Shown here: one piece after another, positions 26,650 through 33,914 of the stretch
How the letters are laid out: every line of letters begins with the position of its first letter
Numbering within the stretch: position 1 is the first letter of the stretch
Source of the DNA: Pseudidiomarina homiensis
GTDB lineage: Bacteria; Pseudomonadota; Gammaproteobacteria; Enterobacterales; Alteromonadaceae
NCBI RefSeq assembly: GCF_003987225.1
Contig: NZ_PIPX01000001.1
Span: forward strand, 186,001-250,000
Length of the DNA stretch: 64,000 nucleotides
Reading direction: 5' to 3'
Made by a program: the position numbers and the translations under genes
Notes under the pieces: model-generated
The model's database searches: none
The model's input: only the letters and a program-made list of their open reading frames with translations
Told to the model about the DNA's origin: nothing

Positions 26650-26871
26650 ATGAAAACTGAAACAGTGACGTATTTAAAAGAAAATGCGAATAATCTTGAG
26701 TTGAAAGAAGAGTTGCTGGTGACCAAAAAGGGTAAACCAGCATTTGTCATTCAATCTTATGATGATTATGAGTTTCAACAGGAGACGATTGCTTTACTGA
26801 AGCTTTTGAGTTTGTCAGAGAAGTCGTTGCAAAATGGCGAGTTGAGTCTTGGTGAAGCCTTCGATGTCTGA
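26650..26871 (+). CDS. Phd/YefM-type antitoxin
   Basis: 73 aa. The N-terminus MKTETVTYLKENANNLELKE and the segment LLVTKKGKPAFVIQSYDDYE follow the Phd/YefM pattern, in which the N-terminal half dimerises and binds operator DNA. The C-terminal tail (SLSEKSLQNGELSLGEAFDV) would be the toxin-neutralising part. AAGAGGCGG precedes the ATG. The stop overlaps the toxin start by 8 bases, the usual antitoxin-first order. Confidence 0.85.
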   Translation: MKTETVTYLKENANNLELKEELLVTKKGKPAFVIQSYDDYEFQQETIALLKLLSLSEKSLQNGELSLGEAFDV

Positions 26872-27205
26872 GTATCGTATTGTTGCTTCACGTGTTTTTA
26901 GGCTATCTGTGCAGCGGCTCAAAGGGTTTCTGTCCCATCAGTACTCAACCGAATTAGCCGATAAGACGTTACTCGAGGTGCAGCAAAAAATCGGGCAGGC
27001 CCTGCCTAAGCATCCGCGCATAGCACCGGTAAGTGAACGGCTTCTAGAGTTAGGTGTGCAACACTATCGGCAATGGCACATCGACCAACATAACATTGTT
27101 TTTTATCGCCTCGACGAGAGTCGAAAAGTGGTCGAACTGTTGCTCATTATGGATACACGGCAAAGCCTGCGTAAATTGTTATTCGAGGTGAACCTGCTAA
27201 GCTAG
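26864..27205 (+). CDS. RelE/ParE superfamily toxin
   Basis: 113 aa from the ATG at 26864 (MSEYRIVASRVFRL). It shows the RelE/ParE layout: N-terminal helices (RLKGFLSHQYSTELADKTLLEV), then beta strands containing YRQWHIDQHNIVFYRLDE and VVELLLIMDTRQSLRKLLFE. RelE members cut mRNA on the ribosome and ParE members poison gyrase; the sequence alone does not decide. A GTG at 26849 is a less likely start. The 3' end overlaps the convergent LysR gene by 4 bases. Confidence 0.82.
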   Translation: MSEYRIVASRVFRLSVQRLKGFLSHQYSTELADKTLLEVQQKIGQALPKHPRIAPVSERLLELGVQHYRQWHIDQHNIVFYRLDESRKVVELLLIMDTRQSLRKLLFEVNLLS

Positions 27206-28098
27206 CCGAGCTTCTCTTGTAAAAAATCAAGCGCAGCAGAAACGGCTGCGGACATGTATTTGCGTTCGGGGTAGACCAGATGCACGGGCACCGGTTGTGG
27301 CATAAAGTCTTCGAGCGCAGTTTCGATCTCACCAGATTCTATAAGTTCATTCAGCGAATAACTCGGCATATAGGCCAAGCCTAAGTCGGCTTGCAATGCG
27401 GAGCGCATGGCGCGGTTGTCGGAAACGAAAAAGCGCCCATTCACCGTGATTTGAATCAGTTCGTCGTTGTCATAGAAACGCCATTGCCGATCAGTCACGC
27501 GTGCGCTGTCGGTGATGCACTGATGTTTGCCTTCTTTGTAGCTTAATTCATGGGGATGTTGCGGCTTTGCGTGGCGCTCAAAGTAGCCTTTGGAGCCGAC
27601 CAGAACGATTTGCAAAGGCGCGAGCTTACGAAAGTACAAAGTTGAGTCTTTTAAAGTGCCGCAGCGAATACCAATATCGATGTTTTCGGCAACCAAATTG
27701 GTGAGTCTGTTACTAAGTTGCAGATCAACGTCGACTTCAGGAAAACGTTCAAGAAATTCGGGCATCAGTGGCGCAACCTGAGTAGAACCGAAATTCACCG
27801 GCGCCGATAACGTGATGCGGCCACTTGGCGAGCTGCGCATGGCATTAATGTGCTCAAAGGCTTGTTCGGTTTCGGCGACGATATCGCGACAGTGTTGATA
27901 GAAATTGAGTCCAGCCACGGTTGGATTGAGCTTGCGGGTGGTGCGCGTCAGCAACTTGGTTTGCAGCTCAGCTTCAAGGCGGGTAATCGCCTTACTGACC
28001 GCACTCTTGGAGATCTCAAGTTTCTCAGCGGCGCGGGTAAAACTACCTTGGTCGATAATCGCAGCGAAGATCGCCATGTCACTCATGCGGTCAAGCAT
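27202..28098 (-). CDS. LysR family transcriptional regulator
   Basis: 298 aa from the ATG at 28098 (MLDRMSDMAIFAAIIDQGSF). The N-terminal winged helix-turn-helix reads FTRAAEKLEISKSAVSKAITRLEAEL, and the periplasmic-binding-like effector domain follows, with the CrgA-group feel of SGRITLSAPVNFGSTQVAP. A longer start at 28131 would lie inside a palindrome, which is more likely an operator, and AGAGG precedes the chosen ATG. It is divergent from a 49-aa gene, its probable target along with itself. The effector is unknown. Confidence 0.88.
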   Translation of the reverse strand: MLDRMSDMAIFAAIIDQGSFTRAAEKLEISKSAVSKAITRLEAELQTKLLTRTTRKLNPTVAGLNFYQHCRDIVAETEQAFEHINAMRSSPSGRITLSAPVNFGSTQVAPLMPEFLERFPEVDVDLQLSNRLTNLVAENIDIGIRCGTLKDSTLYFRKLAPLQIVLVGSKGYFERHAKPQHPHELSYKEGKHQCITDSARVTDRQWRFYDNDELIQITVNGRFFVSDNRAMRSALQADLGLAYMPSYSLNELIESGEIETALEDFMPQPVPVHLVYPERKYMSAAVSAALDFLQEKLG

Positions 28099-28112
28099 AA
28101 TGCCTCTCATAA

Positions 28113-28130
28113 TGTTTCCAAATGGAAACA
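28113..28130. promoter_or_regulatory. Palindrome in the LysR/small-gene divergent region
   Basis: TGTTTCCA-AA-TGGAAACA is a perfect 8+8 inverted repeat, 15-32 bases upstream of the chosen LysR start codon. Its location suits autoregulation. LysR boxes are usually T-N11-A, so another regulator may also be the binder. Confidence 0.5.
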
Positions 28131-28220
28131 ATGTTATTCATAAAGACCATCTAATCATTTAATTTAGAAACAATATACTTCTTCATGTCGAAACACACTA
28201 TTTAATTTTTGGAGATTGAC

Positions 28221-28370
28221 ATGAAAGTATCAAAACAATTCTGGCAAGCATTAGCGCAAGTCGCACGCGGTACCATCGTGCATCAAGGTAATTATAAAGT
28301 GGCTGAGCGGCAGCCGCTGATCAAACCACACGGCTATGATGAATTAATGAAGCACGTGAAATGCTGTTAA
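28221..28370 (+). CDS. Small protein of unknown function (49 aa)
   Basis: The frame MKVSKQFWQALAQVARGTIV continues to HGYDELMKHVKCC and a TAA stop. GGAG at 28211-28214 is well spaced from the ATG, and a strong terminator follows at 28422, so it looks like a complete single-gene unit. The protein is basic, with an amphipathic N-terminal helix and a terminal Cys-Cys pair that could bind metal or form a disulfide. No family is recognised. It is divergent from a LysR regulator, which may control it. Confidence 0.65.
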   Translation: MKVSKQFWQALAQVARGTIVHQGNYKVAERQPLIKPHGYDELMKHVKCC

Positions 28371-28421
28371 GTGAATAATTTGCAATTTAAGTAATCTTTC
28401 CTAAGCTTATTTTTAACATTT

Positions 28422-28445
28422 AAAGGCGTCCGTAGGGCGCCTTTT
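28422..28445 (+). terminator. Intrinsic terminator after the small gene
   Basis: AAAGGCGTCC pairs with GGGCGCCTTT (one G-T pair) around GTA and runs into TTTTC. It lies about 50 bases after the 49-aa gene stop. Confidence 0.85.
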
Positions 28446-28484
28446 CTTTGGCTTTAAAAGAACAAAAATAAGCGAGGGAACAGC

Positions 28485-29924
28485 ATGAAAATTTCTTTAC
28501 CTCTTATACTCACGCTGGGCTTAATGACCGCCAGCGCATTTGCTCAACAACAAGTCCTTAAAGGTGCAACGCTATACGATGGAAACGGTGGCGAGCCTAT
28601 CGAAAATAGCGTTGTGGTAGTCGAAAAGGGCACCATTAGCTGCGTTGGTTCTGACTGTACTATTCCAAAACATGCTGAAATTATTGATGTTTCAGGAAAG
28701 TACCTCACTCCAGGTTTGGTCGATTCCCATGTGCATTATGCCGCCAGCGGTTGGTTTGATACTCGAAGAATATTTCCAATGCTGCGAGGGGCCTATGATT
28801 TAAATGAGGCACAAGATGCTTTAAAGCACAACATCGAGGAGTTTGATCAAAGTTATCTCTGTTCAGGAGTTACGGCGGTATTTGACACTGGGAGCTTTCC
28901 GTGGACTGTGTCATTGCAGCAAACATCGGTTGGGAGTGACAGTAAACCGCGCTTCGTTGCGGCTGGTCAATTAATTACGCATGCTACCAACTGGATAGGT
29001 AAAGATGTTCTTACACACCAAAAATATGAGGGCACTCATGAGTTCTTGCCGATGAACTCTGACGATGCAGCATTGAGTAGTGTGGCAACTATCGCTGCCA
29101 GCGGAGCGAGTGCTGTGAAGGTCTGGTTCACCAGACCAGCGCCCGAACGTGCGCTGGAATTACGTGAACGTCTGGGTGTGATTGGTGATGCTGTAAAACG
29201 TAATAAGCTTTTATTTATCGTCCACACAGACAGCCTTGAGGATGCTAAAGCTGCAGTTGTTGCTGGTGCAGATGTATTGGTTCACGGAGTTCGAAATACC
29301 CTTATTGACGACGAATTTATAGAACTAATGAGGCAGCATGATGTGGTCTATCAGACAACCATGACAGTGATGTTTGATGCTCCTAGCGTGCTTGATTTGA
29401 TGACGGGTAGCGAACCCTATTTCGATGATCCCAATCACTGCATTCCACCGCGTACCCGTGCTTTAGTAAGAGATGGTTATAAAAAATTGACTGGACCTTT
29501 TTCGCAGAACTTCACAAGAGCGGATGAAGAAGAGTTAATTCTAGATACCGGTGCAAGGATCTTTCGCGCACAACATAATTTAAAACAACTGCATGAGCTT
29601 GGCCTGACGGTGGCGGCCGCCACTGATGCGGGCAATCCCCAAACTTATCATGGGCCATCGATCTACGGTGAGATGGAACTCATCCAGGCAGCTGGCGTAC
29701 CTGCGGGTGATGTGATTGTCATGGCCACTAAAAACGGTGCCAAAGCTATGGGGCTAGAGGGCACACTCGGCACGGTTGAAGTTGGCAAGAACGCTGATTT
29801 AGTGGTGCTCGAAGAAGACCCAGGCAAAGACGTCTCAGCATTCCGCAGCATTACCCATGTGATGCGTTTCGGTAAGTTGCATAGCATCGCTGACTTAAGT
29901 TACGCCAATGAGAATGCCGACTAG
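28485..29924 (+). CDS. Secreted amidohydrolase
   Basis: 479 aa with a signal peptide (MKISLPLILTLGLMTASAFAQ), so periplasmic. The amidohydrolase (M38-like) barrel is shown by the start GATLYDGNGGEPIENSVVVVE, the metal pair in LVDSHVHYAA, a Lys in GASAVKVWFTRP that may be the carbamylated bridging residue, His in FIVHTDS and VLVHGVR, and Asp in AAATDAGNP. The C-terminus GTVEVGKNADLVVLEEDPGKD is typical. Relatives are imidazolonepropionase-like or dipeptidase-like; the substrate is not determined. More AT-rich than its neighbours. Convergent with the CDF gene, overlapping 4 bases. Confidence 0.88.
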   Translation: MKISLPLILTLGLMTASAFAQQQVLKGATLYDGNGGEPIENSVVVVEKGTISCVGSDCTIPKHAEIIDVSGKYLTPGLVDSHVHYAASGWFDTRRIFPMLRGAYDLNEAQDALKHNIEEFDQSYLCSGVTAVFDTGSFPWTVSLQQTSVGSDSKPRFVAAGQLITHATNWIGKDVLTHQKYEGTHEFLPMNSDDAALSSVATIAASGASAVKVWFTRPAPERALELRERLGVIGDAVKRNKLLFIVHTDSLEDAKAAVVAGADVLVHGVRNTLIDDEFIELMRQHDVVYQTTMTVMFDAPSVLDLMTGSEPYFDDPNHCIPPRTRALVRDGYKKLTGPFSQNFTRADEEELILDTGARIFRAQHNLKQLHELGLTVAAATDAGNPQTYHGPSIYGEMELIQAAGVPAGDVIVMATKNGAKAMGLEGTLGTVEVGKNADLVVLEEDPGKDVSAFRSITHVMRFGKLHSIADLSYANENAD

Positions 29925-30823
29925 TCTAGTCGGCAGGCCTCGGATTTAAACTCCAGTTCGATGGTGGTGTGGAAGATGTCAAAATCGGCGACCGCTTGGT
30001 TGATGGCTTCTTTGACGGCGAAGTAGTGTTCGCTGTCATTGAAGTCTTCGGTCAACTCGACGTGTGCGGTGAGCACGTGAGACTCGCCGTCCAGTGACCA
30101 CAAATGCATGTGGTGAATGTTGGCTACTTGCTCGACCGCCCGTATCGCGTCTTGTACTTCTTGATAGAGCTGAGGATTAGGGTTGGCTTGGCTAAACAGC
30201 TTTAAGGTCTCGATAAGGTTGCGTACAACATTAATCAGTATAAAGGCGGTGAATGCGATCGATAGTAGGGGATCGATAATCGGCCAGTCGACAAAAGTCA
30301 TGACAATCGCGCCGATCAGAACCGCGACCCAGCCCAAAACATCTTCAAGTAAATGCCAGTTCAGCACACGTTCATTAAGTGTTTCACCAGCCGAGAGTTT
30401 GAAGGCGGCAAAGCCATTGACCACCACACCCAGAATCGCCAAGTAAATCATTCCTTCGGTATTGGGCATCACTGGGTCGGTAAGGCGTGGTATCGCTTCG
30501 AACAATACCCAAGTCGAGCCAGCTAGCAATACAATCGCGTTAATCAACGCGCCGAGTAAGCTAAAGCGCTTATAGCCATAGGTAAACCCGGTCGTCGCTT
30601 GTTTTGCACCGAGTTTATTGAGTAGCCATGAAAGCCCCAATGACAGGCTGTCACCGAGGTCGTGTACGGCATCAGCAATGATGGCGGTACTGTTGGTCAG
30701 CACGCCGCCAATAAACTCGATGATGGTAAAAAAGAAATTGAGCCAAAATGCCAAACCAATACGTTTTGACGACGCATCGCCGTGGTGGTGATGGCCGTGA
30801 TGGTGTCCGTGGTGGTGTCCCAT
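29921..30823 (-). CDS. Cation diffusion facilitator (Zn/Co/Cd exporter)
   Basis: Inner-membrane metal/proton antiporter of 300 aa with six transmembrane helices. A His-rich N-terminus (MGHHHGHHHGHHHHGD) likely gathers metal. The transport site shows in TM2 as ADAVHDLGDS and in TM5 as HLLEDVLGW, the HxxxD pairs of zinc-type CDFs. The cytoplasmic C-terminal domain contains IHHMHLWSLDGESHVLTAHV. Closest in style to ZitB/CzcD. Divergent from ompW. Confidence 0.94.
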   Translation of the reverse strand: MGHHHGHHHGHHHHGDASSKRIGLAFWLNFFFTIIEFIGGVLTNSTAIIADAVHDLGDSLSLGLSWLLNKLGAKQATTGFTYGYKRFSLLGALINAIVLLAGSTWVLFEAIPRLTDPVMPNTEGMIYLAILGVVVNGFAAFKLSAGETLNERVLNWHLLEDVLGWVAVLIGAIVMTFVDWPIIDPLLSIAFTAFILINVVRNLIETLKLFSQANPNPQLYQEVQDAIRAVEQVANIHHMHLWSLDGESHVLTAHVELTEDFNDSEHYFAVKEAINQAVADFDIFHTTIELEFKSEACRLD

Positions 30824-30872
30824 AAGCCTCTAACTTGTCGTCGTTTTTTTCAGTATAGAGCAGAAATCAAGC

Positions 30873-30886
30873 TTGATCGAGATCAA
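30873..30886. promoter_or_regulatory. FNR box upstream of ompW
   Basis: TTGAT-CGAG-ATCAA matches the FNR consensus TTGAT-N4-ATCAA exactly. Its centre is about 41 bases before the start site predicted from an ACTATA -10-like element (30911-30916), the spacing of class II FNR activation. E. coli ompW is itself FNR-dependent. Confidence 0.85.
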
Positions 30887-30940
30887 GGTTTTTCGAGCAT
30901 AACCCCATAAACTATAGGGGAATTAACTAAGGAGTGCTGT

Positions 30941-31642
30941 ATGAAAACCTCATTGATCGTAAGTAGCTTATTCATTGCCGGTCTTGCGTCGCCATTCGCG
31001 GCGGCAGACACATTTTCGGTTAACGTTGGCGCCATTGGCGTCATGCCAAATGATGATAGCGCATCGTTACCGGTAATTGAATCGGTTGTTGGCTTAGACG
31101 CTGGCAGTACTGGTGTCACCGTAGATGAAAATACCCAGTTAGGAATTACCTTTGACTACCGTCTAAGTCCTAATTGGAGCCTCGAGCTCGTGGCTGCAAC
31201 ACCGTTCAAACATGAGATTCATGGCACCGGCGCAATTGATGGCTTGAAAATTGGTGAAACCAAGCATCTTCCGCCAACTTTATTGGCGCAATATCACTTC
31301 ACTTTATCGAATGATGCGATTGACCCCTTTGTTGGTTTTGGCGTGAATTACACCACATTCTTTGAAGAGAAAATTAGTCCGGAGCTCGGTGGCGTGCTGA
31401 CCGATTTAGCTGTGATCACGGCTGATGATGAGGTTGAACTTGCACTTTCAAACAGCTGGGGATTCGCACTGCAAGCCGGTGTGAACATCGAATTAGCAGA
31501 CAATTGGGGCTTGCACTTAATGGTCAGTCGCATGGCGATAGATACGGTCGCTGATGTACGTATCAATGGTGCCACCGCAGAGTCTGTTGCGGTCGATATC
31601 GATCCGACAGTGGCTATGTTTGGTATTCGCTATAGCTTCTAA
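30941..31642 (+). CDS. ompW: OmpW family outer-membrane porin
   Basis: 233 aa. A signal peptide (MKTSLIVSSLFIAGLASPFA) precedes an eight-strand barrel with the OmpW opening TFSVNVGAIGVMPND and the strand pattern LGITFDYRLSPNWSLELVAATPFKHE. PFVGFGVNYTTFFEE and the terminal FGIRYSF (aromatic last residue) are family features. OmpW forms a narrow hydrophobic channel linked to anaerobic and stress responses. AAGGAG precedes the ATG and a perfect FNR box lies upstream. Confidence 0.93.
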   Translation: MKTSLIVSSLFIAGLASPFAAADTFSVNVGAIGVMPNDDSASLPVIESVVGLDAGSTGVTVDENTQLGITFDYRLSPNWSLELVAATPFKHEIHGTGAIDGLKIGETKHLPPTLLAQYHFTLSNDAIDPFVGFGVNYTTFFEEKISPELGGVLTDLAVITADDEVELALSNSWGFALQAGVNIELADNWGLHLMVSRMAIDTVADVRINGATAESVAVDIDPTVAMFGIRYSF

Positions 31643-31653
31643 GGAGGCGTTTT

Positions 31654-31781
31654 ATGCAATTACTTAAAGAGTTTGTATCCGATCCAGTTATTTTTTCTCG
31701 TTCACAGGGCTAGCGGTAGTTATCGGTATTTGCATCTTCTATGTGATTTATTTTATCGCGAAGGTGAACGGTGAAGACTGA
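31654..31781 (+). pseudogene. Frameshifted DUF3149-like small membrane protein
   Basis: A perfect AAGGAGG site precedes ATG 31654, which reads MQLLKEFVSDPVIF and then stops after SRSQG. The frame shifted by one base at the six-T run (31691-31696) continues FSFTGLAVVIGICIFYVIYF and ends IAKVNGED with TGA at 31779. With seven Ts the frame would be whole at 42 aa: a cytosolic start plus one membrane helix, resembling DUF3149 proteins. The loss could be a real mutation, phase variation, a -1 ribosomal slip or a base-calling error. It lies 12 bases after ompW. Confidence 0.65.
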
Positions 31782-31830
31782 TCGCTAAAAAGCTGGCTTT
31801 CGTAACCATTGTTTGAGTGACCAATTGTTT

Positions 31831-32241
31831 ATGGAGGCCAGCTTGGCGGCACAGTTAATTTTGTTCTATGACGGCGGTTGCCCCTTGTGCGTACACGAGA
31901 TGCGTCAACTTAAAGCGCTTGCTCAAAAACGACAGCAGCAGCTGCAGTTTGAGGACATCTGGGCGCATGATTTTACTGAGCGCTTTCCACATATTGATAC
32001 TGCACAGGCGAACCGTATTTTACACGGCCAGCAAGCTGACGACACGATGCTTTATGGCTTGGATGTGACCCATGCAGCCTGGTCCGCAGTGGGGAGAGGC
32101 TGGCTGACAGCGCCATTACGTTGGCCTCTTGTGCGTTGGCTCGCTGACAAAGGTTATTTGGGTTTTGCCAAACATCGCAATCGTATTTCAAAATTGATCA
32201 CCGGCAAGGAGCGTTGCTTGCAATGCTCACTCGACGAATAA
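31831..32241 (+). CDS. DCC family thiol-disulfide oxidoreductase (DUF393)
   Basis: 136 aa from ATG 31831; a TTG at 31813 would add six residues. The DCC motif is plain in LILFYDGGCPLCVHEMRQLK, with a CxxC-like CPLC. The body follows DUF393: LQFEDIWAHDFTERFP, then the segment MLYGLDVTHAAWSAVGRGWL and LADKGYLGFAKHRNRIS. Members are thought to be thioredoxin-fold redox proteins, but no partner is known. An end motif GKERCLQCSL adds two further Cys. Confidence 0.88.
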   Translation: MEASLAAQLILFYDGGCPLCVHEMRQLKALAQKRQQQLQFEDIWAHDFTERFPHIDTAQANRILHGQQADDTMLYGLDVTHAAWSAVGRGWLTAPLRWPLVRWLADKGYLGFAKHRNRISKLITGKERCLQCSLDE

Positions 32242-32261
32242 AGCACGGGTGTTGAATCGGT

Positions 32262-32720
32262 CTAGGTGAGCTGTTTTAGTACAGCCTGATATTCGGCTTT
32301 TGCAAATGGTACAACACTTAAACGTGAGCCTTTTTGCACTAGCGGGTTGTCGGCAAGTGTCGGCAACTGCTTCAATTGCTGTAACGTTAACACGCCACTG
32401 AATTTTCGTATGAAACGCAATTTTATCGCGCTCCAACGCGGGGCTTCGTGTGTTGATTTGGCATCAAAGTAGGGTGAGTTAGGCTCAAACTGCAGCGGAT
32501 CGACAAACGCCTCTTCGATGACTTCAGCTAGGCCGACAATACCGACTTTGGCGCAGCTGGAATGATAGATAAAAACGTGATCACCAACGTTCATATCGCG
32601 TAAGAAATTGCGTGCCTGATAGTTACGTACACCGTCCCAGACCATGCCCTTGTCGCCAGCTTTGCCGATGTCATCGATGCTGCATTCATCAGGTTCTGTT
32701 TTGACCAACCAATACTTCAT
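32262..32720 (-). CDS. EVE domain protein
   Basis: 152 aa, a stand-alone EVE domain. It opens MKYWLVKTEPDECSIDDIG and contains WDGVRNYQARNFLRDMNVGD and VFIYHSSCAKVGIVGLAEV, the hallmark strands of the THYN1/EVE group in the PUA-like fold. EVE domains bind modified bases in DNA or RNA. The start overlaps the stop of the exporter adaptor gene by 4 bases, so it is translated from the ABC exporter transcript, an unexpected pairing. Confidence 0.93.
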   Translation of the reverse strand: MKYWLVKTEPDECSIDDIGKAGDKGMVWDGVRNYQARNFLRDMNVGDHVFIYHSSCAKVGIVGLAEVIEEAFVDPLQFEPNSPYFDAKSTHEAPRWSAIKLRFIRKFSGVLTLQQLKQLPTLADNPLVQKGSRLSVVPFAKAEYQAVLKQLT

Positions 32721-33901
32721 AACTGTACGTTCATGCCATTTTCTAAATCACTGCTCGGATGGTTCACAACGCGCATGCCCGGCTCGAGGCCTTGTAGAAT
32801 CTGGCGATAGATCCCACTTTGAAATCCAACCTTGAGCGCACGCTGTTCAATTTGTCCGTCATGATACACGAAAACCTGCCATTGCTGGTCTTGTCGAAAC
32901 AGCGCGGTAATCGGAACGGCCAAAGTTTGTGCAGCTTGCTCAACGACAATGTCGGCATTAACGCGATAATCGTTACCTAATTCAGGAGTTGGCTCGGTAA
33001 ATTCAATAAAAACGCTTACGCGTTGCTCCTCAATGCCCAGCGCAGAAATGCGGGTGAAGCCAGCCGGATTAACACGACGAACGATACCGCTGAGAACCTC
33101 TTGGCCGCCCCATTGGTTGATTCTTGCTGGCATGCCGGGTCGTACTTTTACCGCGGCGCTGCTTAGCAGATCAACTTGTACCTCAAGCTCTTGCAAGTCA
33201 CCCAGTTCAAGAATGGTTTCGCCGGCAGCGACGACGCCTTCGCAACAGCGATAGCGCTGTAACACTGTTCCGCTAATCGGGGCGGGGACTTCGAGAACGC
33301 GGTTTTTATCACTGTTACGCGAGCCCTCGGCTATTTCTAAGACCAGTTTGGCATTGCTAACATCAGCTTGTGCAACTGCAACGGCAGCGGTGGCTGAGCG
33401 TAAATTCGATTGCGCGCGAAACAGGGCAGTTTGTGCCCGTTCCATATCCACTGTCGAGGCAATACCGGCGTCGTGTAGTTTCTGAATACGTTGTTGTTCA
33501 TTCGTTGCCAGTTGCGCTTCGCTCTCGCTATTTTGTTGTAGTGCGATGGCAGCTTGCAAACGGGCTTCGGCTGCATTCAAGGTCTGTACGGCTTGTTCGC
33601 GGCTACGTTGATCCAGCGCTGGTGTTGGGCTGGGTTCAACTAAAAATACGGTATCGCCTTGTTGTACGAGATCGCCAGGCTCGAGAACGACGCGTCGCAA
33701 ATAGCCTGCTATTGGTGCGGAGACTTGATAGGTGTTACGCAAATGCGTGCGGCCTTCGTCGTTCACCGTTGCTGCCAATGGGCCTTCATAGACTGTGGTA
33801 ACAACCACTTGTGGTGGTTCCGGCCGCAGGCTATACACGAGTGCAATAACGACTAGTGCAAGTAGTAACCATGGGAGCGTTTTCGCCAGCGGTTTTTTCA
33901 T
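32717..33901 (-). CDS. HlyD/MacA-type periplasmic adaptor of an ABC exporter
   Basis: 394 aa. One N-terminal membrane anchor (TLPWLLLALVVIALVYSL), then lipoyl-type halves (TYQVSAPIAGYLRRVVLEPG and LEVPAPISGTVLQRYRCCEG) on either side of a long helical hairpin (about residues 110-200, with QTLNAAEARLQAAIALQQNS). A beta-barrel domain with VNPAGFTRISALGIEEQRV follows. It should bridge the inner-membrane permease to an outer-membrane channel, which is not encoded here. It is third in the order ATPase, permease, adaptor, EVE. Confidence 0.88.
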   Translation of the reverse strand: MKKPLAKTLPWLLLALVVIALVYSLRPEPPQVVVTTVYEGPLAATVNDEGRTHLRNTYQVSAPIAGYLRRVVLEPGDLVQQGDTVFLVEPSPTPALDQRSREQAVQTLNAAEARLQAAIALQQNSESEAQLATNEQQRIQKLHDAGIASTVDMERAQTALFRAQSNLRSATAAVAVAQADVSNAKLVLEIAEGSRNSDKNRVLEVPAPISGTVLQRYRCCEGVVAAGETILELGDLQELEVQVDLLSSAAVKVRPGMPARINQWGGQEVLSGIVRRVNPAGFTRISALGIEEQRVSVFIEFTEPTPELGNDYRVNADIVVEQAAQTLAVPITALFRQDQQWQVFVYHDGQIEQRALKVGFQSGIYRQILQGLEPGMRVVNHPSSDLENGMNVQL

Positions 33902-33914
33902 AGTGTGTTCTCTT

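Noticed and set aside
28099-28131. Longer start for the LysR gene at 28131
   Set aside because: It begins in a palindrome that looks like an operator, and family proteins start at the MLDRMSDM position.
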